DNA of 64,000 nt from Beijerinckiaceae bacterium (GTDB taxonomy: Bacteria > Pseudomonadota > Alphaproteobacteria > Rhizobiales > Beijerinckiaceae), in NCBI GenBank assembly GCA_030684835.1, contig JAUXWZ010000179.1, forward strand, positions 1-64,000, in the 5' to 3' direction. The notes below the pieces were generated by a model, which did no database searches, was not told the origin of the DNA, and was given only the letters and a program-made list of their open reading frames with translations. Shown here in pieces: positions 60,702 through 64,000 of this stretch (the first letter of the stretch is position 1; each line of letters begins with the position of its first letter). The translations under genes and the position numbers were made by a program.

Positions 60702-61496
60702 TCAAAGAACGGCCACGATCGCCAACAAGCCATCCGCTTCGGCGCTTGGTTCGACGGCGAACGCGAGCTGATCGCCGTCGCTTGACAATTCGCCAGCCGT
60801 TAGCGGCGCCTCGTCGGGAATAAGTGGCCCGATGCCGACTGCAGATGCGCCGTCGTTCGTCAGTCCAAGACGGGCAATCAGGCGGCGCCAGTCGGGGACC
60901 GCCTCGCCTATGATGGCGTCGTGCAGCGTGTCGGCGTACACGCTGAGAATGTCGTCCTCGCGCATCTCTGCGATAAGCCGCGCCCAGACTCCAGAAGGCG
61001 CAGCGCCGAACTCAGGCTCGTGGATAGGTTCAACGGTGATGGTGACTTGCCGGGCGGCGAAGCGGATGCCCTTCTCGACGTCGGCGCCGCGCCGGGTGTG
61101 CAGTTTCTTTCCAGAACAGGCGAACCAGCGAAAGAGATCAGCCCATGGCGACGGATCGGCTTGCAGGACATACATCACCTGCCGGCCGATCAGATTGATC
61201 GCCATTTCCAGCCCTTCGTCCGTATGTGGGACGTTCGGACGGCCACTCATGCGCAATTCTGTCGCCAGCGCGATCTCGACGTTGATGTCTAACGTGCGGT
61301 TCGCCTCGGCATAATCGTGGCCAGAGACCTCGCCGGATTCGTCCTCGGTCGAAATGGTGAGGAACGGATGCGGCTCTTCCGAAACCATGTCCTCGATCGG
61401 CGCCACGGCGGAATCGTAGACGCGCTCGCCGGCGTATGTTTTGCCGTACAACGCGCGCCAGAGCGTCCAGCGGATCGCCAGTGAAACAAGGCTCAC
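60702..61496 (-). CDS. phage connector or minor tail protein
   Basis: A 264-residue protein from a GTG at 61496 that overlaps the previous stop (GTGA), with GGAGAG upstream. DESGEVSGHDYAEANRTLDI and ALATELRMSGRPNVPHTDEG suggest a neck or tail-completion protein. Its place between connector and spike genes agrees. Not firmly assigned. Confidence 0.65.
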   Translation of the reverse strand: MSLVSLAIRWTLWRALYGKTYAGERVYDSAVAPIEDMVSEEPHPFLTISTEDESGEVSGHDYAEANRTLDINVEIALATELRMSGRPNVPHTDEGLEMAINLIGRQVMYVLQADPSPWADLFRWFACSGKKLHTRRGADVEKGIRFAARQVTITVEPIHEPEFGAAPSGVWARLIAEMREDDILSVYADTLHDAIIGEAVPDWRRLIARLGLTNDGASAVGIGPLIPDEAPLTAGELSSDGDQLAFAVEPSAEADGLLAIVAVL

Positions 61497-61900
61497 TGCT
61501 GGCTCTCCAGAACAAGATGAAGCGTGATGTCGCCGATATCGCTCGGATCAACGCGGACGATCGAATAGGAGACGCCGGGCCGATCTGGCAGGCTTACGGC
61601 GTCGTCCTTCAGCGGGTGGAAGCCGAGTTTCCCGGCCTCAACCGCAGACAGCCAGACGCGCGCTTGCGACGTTGCAAGAGTGGTGAACCCGGTGATTTCT
61701 GTGCCGCGGCGCGAGCCTTCGATGGGTTGATCGCCAGAGGATATCGAGACGACGCCGACGATCGTGCGCGGCTCGCGATCTGGATCTGCGACGGCCCCGC
61801 GTTTCGGGACGGATTTGCGCGGCACAATGAGGATGGGCTCGCCGAACGTCTTGTTGACCTGACGGCCAACGAGATTGTCAAAGCGAGCCCACCTGTTCAT
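61493..61900 (-). CDS. head-tail joining-like protein
   Basis: A 135-residue protein from the ATG at 61900; the upstream part of the frame to 62068 is antisense-like and not used. Position between the DUF2190 gene and tail genes, and its beta-rich pattern, suggest a neck protein of lambda FII type. Weak sequence evidence. Confidence 0.62.
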   Translation of the reverse strand: MNRWARFDNLVGRQVNKTFGEPILIVPRKSVPKRGAVADPDREPRTIVGVVSISSGDQPIEGSRRGTEITGFTTLATSQARVWLSAVEAGKLGFHPLKDDAVSLPDRPGVSYSIVRVDPSDIGDITLHLVLESQQ

Positions 61901-61908
61901 TGGGGCTA

Positions 61909-62250
61909 TCAGATCGTGAATGCGCCGCTGAGGCGCACACGCCCAACAGCGGACGGGTTCGCTGCGGCAGCGATCGCGACGCCGATCAGCGCATTGGCGC
62001 CGGACGCAGCCGTCGTGGTCGCAAGCTTGGTCGAATTGTCCCAATAGATCTTCGCGCCGACCGTCCATGCCTGCGCGGATGTCTTTGCGAGATCAAACAC
62101 GCCGGTGGTCTTGAGGCGGACAGGCGCCCCGTTGGCAGCGTCCGCCGTGGCGACGCCAAACAGCGATCCGACAAGCGCGCCAGCGCCGCTGGCGACTTCA
62201 TAGGGGGCGGCGACGTCAACTGTGTCGCCGGGAGCGATATAATTCTTCAT
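61909..62250 (-). CDS. DUF2190-family capsid decoration protein
   Basis: A 113-residue protein with the DUF2190 pattern (YIAPGDTVDVAAPYEVASGA and GSLFGVATADAANGAP, ending AVGRVRLSGAF). The family caps or cements capsid proteins in prophages, next to the capsid gene as here. AGAGGA ribosome site. Confidence 0.9.
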   Translation of the reverse strand: MKNYIAPGDTVDVAAPYEVASGAGALVGSLFGVATADAANGAPVRLKTTGVFDLAKTSAQAWTVGAKIYWDNSTKLATTTAASGANALIGVAIAAAANPSAVGRVRLSGAFTI

Positions 62251-62281
62251 CTCGATTCCTCTTGATTGAGGCTGAAACAGA

Positions 62282-62306
62282 AGAGGCCGCCCGGATCAGG
62301 CGGCCT
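62282..62306 (-). terminator. hairpin between capsid and DUF2190 genes
   Basis: GAGGCCGCC and GGCGGCCTC (62282-62290 and 62298-62306) form a nine-pair stem. On the minus strand TTCTGTTTC follows. It can be a weak terminator or an mRNA-stabilising element that raises the amount of capsid message over the downstream genes. Confidence 0.5.
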
Positions 62307-62329
62307 CATGGTGAAGTTGGATCGGGCGA

Positions 62330-64000
62330 TTAAGCGCCGGCGTTCTTGTAGAGGCCCTGGTAGCCGAGCGCCTTCACGCCGGCGTCAATGCGGACCTTGA
62401 ACTCGACGCCGTCGACGTTCCAGCCGTCGCGCTGCTCGAGCACGGGCGAGGAATTGCCGTTGAGGTATGCCACCTCAATGGTGTCGTGCGCGTTCGGATC
62501 GGCGGCGAGATACCACGCCGTGGGCGAGTGAGCGTCGAGGCGCGCGTCGGAAACCACCTCGGCGAGCCCGTTGACGTGGTTCGGCTTGGCGGCGTTCACT
62601 GCGGCGTTCGGGTCTTTCTCCGACGTCATCAACACGCGCGCCTTGCCTTCGAGCGCGACGGGCACAAGGAAGTAACGCGGACGGATGTTGAGAGCCGTCG
62701 CGTGGCCCTCCTTGTCCTTTTGTTTGGCCATCGCGGCGCGGGCCAGATCGAGCGAATCGACGCTGGGGGCCGCAGCCGTGCCGGCGAGGTTGTTGTGGGT
62801 GGCGTGGAATAACTCGACACCATCAGCCATTGCGGCGTTCGTTGTCAGCACAGCATACACCAGATTGCCGATGGTGCGGCGGGCGGCGCGGCCCATGCGC
62901 ATCGGAACGCGGGTGAAGGCGTTCATGTCATCGTTGACGACCGCCTGGCGGGTGATGGCGAACATGCGCCCGAAGGTGGCGAGCTGGATCGTCTCGCCGC
63001 GATCGCCCATCGTCCCGTACTGATACTCGGCGCCTTCCGGCACTTCGATCAGGTTCGGGGCGAGTCCGAGATCGATGCGACGGACCGGCTTGAAGTCGAC
63101 GAGCACGCCGCGCGCTGTCCAGCGTTCGAAGGTCTCTTCGGCTTCCTCGTAGCCCTTGAGCATGCTCTTGTTGGCGATGTTCGCGAGGATTTCGACGAAG
63201 TCCGAGGTGGAGTGCATGCCTGCCGACATCATCGGCGAAAGCGCAGCGCCCGCCATCAGCAGCGGATCGTTGAACGCCGAATTCAGACCGGCGCGCGAAA
63301 GGCTTTCGCGGGCGAGTTCGCGGATCGTAAGCCCGGAGAACTCGTTGACCTCGCCGCCTGCGATTCCGGCGCGATGCATGAGCGCGCGGGTTGCGCCTTC
63401 CTTGAACCGGTCGCGGCCATCTGCGGTGACTTCCGCGCGCGGCAGCGCCTGCTTGGGAGCCGGATCGCGATCGGCAATCTTGTTGATGATCATATCCTGC
63501 GCCTTCAAAACTGCGTCGTCGCCCGTGCCGACTGCGTCGACGATCGCCATGGCGTCATCGATCGATAGTTTTGCGGCGCGGCAGCGCGACATGATGTCTT
63601 TGGTGACGTCCTTCGCCGCCACAGGGGCCGGTGCAGGAGCGGGCGCGGGAACAGCGGCAACGGGAGCCGGTGCGGGCGGAATAACATTCGTGGCCTGCAC
63701 TTCCGCGGCCACTGCGGTTTTGGTCGGGTCACCCATTGTGGGCTCCTTCTTGTGAGCGGACGCAGCCGCGGGGAAAGCAGGACGAGCGCGTTGCGCGCCC
63801 TGCAATGAGGAAAGGGGGGCGCGCGCATAGGCGCGATAATCGAAGCGGGCGAACGCATCAGCCTCGCTGTCGTCTGTGCTGGTGGCGAACTTCCGTTCAA
63901 GCGCTTCGTCGGAGCCCATCCACGTTTCTTCCAGCATCAGCGCGCGCATATCCTCGACGCTGGAGCCGGTGTGCGCGGCGTAGATGCCGGCGATGACGTC
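62330..64000 (-). CDS. ClpP-like head protease fused to major capsid protein (5' end outside the window)
   Basis: The frame is open to the right edge. Its first visible part (VIAGIYAAHTGSSVEDMRAL, ETWMGSDEALERKFA) is the C-terminal end of an S14 ClpP-type prohead protease. A proline/alanine-rich linker follows (repeated PAPAP, about 63600-63700) and then, after a short helical delta-like region, the major capsid domain ending VDGVEFKVRIDAGVKALGYQ. It makes the head shell and cleaves the scaffold. An internal ATG with a strong ribosome site at 63736 could make capsid alone. Complete protease and active-site residues are outside the window. Confidence 0.85.
   Translation of the reverse strand, partial: DVIAGIYAAHTGSSVEDMRALMLEETWMGSDEALERKFATSTDDSEADAFARFDYRAYARAPLSSLQGAQRARPAFPAAASAHKKEPTMGDPTKTAVAAEVQATNVIPPAPAPVAAVPAPAPAPAPVAAKDVTKDIMSRCRAAKLSIDDAMAIVDAVGTGDDAVLKAQDMIINKIADRDPAPKQALPRAEVTADGRDRFKEGATRALMHRAGIAGGEVNEFSGLTIRELARESLSRAGLNSAFNDPLLMAGAALSPMMSAGMHSTSDFVEILANIANKSMLKGYEEAEETFERWTARGVLVDFKPVRRIDLGLAPNLIEVPEGAEYQYGTMGDRGETIQLATFGRMFAITRQAVVNDDMNAFTRVPMRMGRAARRTIGNLVYAVLTTNAAMADGVELFHATHNNLAGTAAAPSVDSLDLARAAMAKQKDKEGHATALNIRPRYFLVPVALEGKARVLMTSEKDPNAAVNAAKPNHVNGLAEVVSDARLDAHSPTAWYLAADPNAHDTIEVAYLNGNSSPVLEQRDGWNVDGVEFKVRIDAGVKALGYQGLYKNAGA
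63743..63748 (-). promoter_or_regulatory. internal ribosome site for a separate capsid product
   Basis: On the minus strand AAGGAG lies six bases before an in-frame ATG at 63736 (MGDPTKTAVAAE). It is the best ribosome site in this 1.6-kb frame and lies at the protease/capsid border. Confidence 0.65.

Noticed and set aside
37411-64000. Idea that the locus is a tailocin (headless contractile particle)
   Set aside because: Capsid, head protease and decoration genes are present and look intact, so a full phage is more likely.
1-64000. CRISPR arrays, rRNA genes, insertion sequences and transposases
   Set aside because: No regularly spaced repeats, no rRNA sequence (only the 13-nt complement near 20.44 kb) and no transposase-like protein was found.

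Overview
The window is high-GC DNA from an alphaproteobacterium, most likely of the Rhizobiales/Hyphomicrobiales. Signs of this are a CreA-family protein, a DUF2865 secreted protein, citramalate synthase, class II DAHP synthase, a compact GltX and YacG-Maf-IF-1 in a row. The genus cannot be fixed from the sequence. Two parts are joined at a tRNA-Val gene near 30 kb.

Part 1, about 1-30 kb, is ordinary chromosomal core. It holds: an amino-acid binding protein, an L,D-transpeptidase and a lipoprotein; an esterase plus an orphan TctC-type binding protein; yacG-maf-infA; pssA-psd (phosphatidylethanolamine synthesis); an Atm1-type ABC exporter; a LysM protein; a LOG-family hydrolase; the tightly overlapped chain cysS - GNAT - 42-residue membrane protein - cimA; creA; gltX; nadE; a HAD hydrolase overlapped with a LigB-type dioxygenase; dgkA; class II DAHP synthase; gor; rpiA; and gph. 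Between gltX and nadE lies an unusual short plus-strand unit. It has a micro-ORF whose Shine-Dalgarno is complementary to 13 nt of the 16S rRNA 3' end, and it closes with a strong hairpin.

Part 2a, about 30.1-37.4 kb, starts right after tRNA-Val(CAC) and is accessory DNA. It carries a type II restriction-modification pair (MT-A70-type adenine methyltransferase and BglII/BstYI-type endonuclease) and a two-domain anti-phage dCTP deaminase. These are followed by a chain of five very small, overlapping or closely spaced genes, two KGG-repeat stress proteins, two stand-alone receiver proteins and gene fragments. Together this is a defence and accessory island.

Part 2b, about 37.4-64 kb and continuing past the right edge, is the late region of a tailed prophage, read almost entirely on the minus strand. 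From right to left it has: a ClpP-like head protease fused in frame to the major capsid protein, with an internal start site; a DUF2190 decoration protein; connector-like proteins; a P2-like contractile tail (V, PAAR spike tip, W/gp25, J, I, a DUF4815 protein, tail fibre, sheath, tube, E/E' with a predicted -1 frameshift, tape measure, U, X, D); host-contact proteins including a GH16 glycanase-like spike and a PhoD-like phosphatase protein; and a lysis cassette (T7-type amidase, overlapping i-spanin/o-spanin, holin-like proteins). The cassette ends in an intrinsic terminator. One secreted-protein gene points the other way inside the tail operon and looks like a moron. No integrase, repressor, portal or terminase is visible, so they must lie beyond 64 kb or be missing.

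The most notable items are the RM plus dCTP-deaminase island, the microprotein chain, the GH16 and PhoD-like virion proteins, the protease-capsid fusion, the E/E' frameshift, and the SD-mimic micro-ORF near 20.4 kb.
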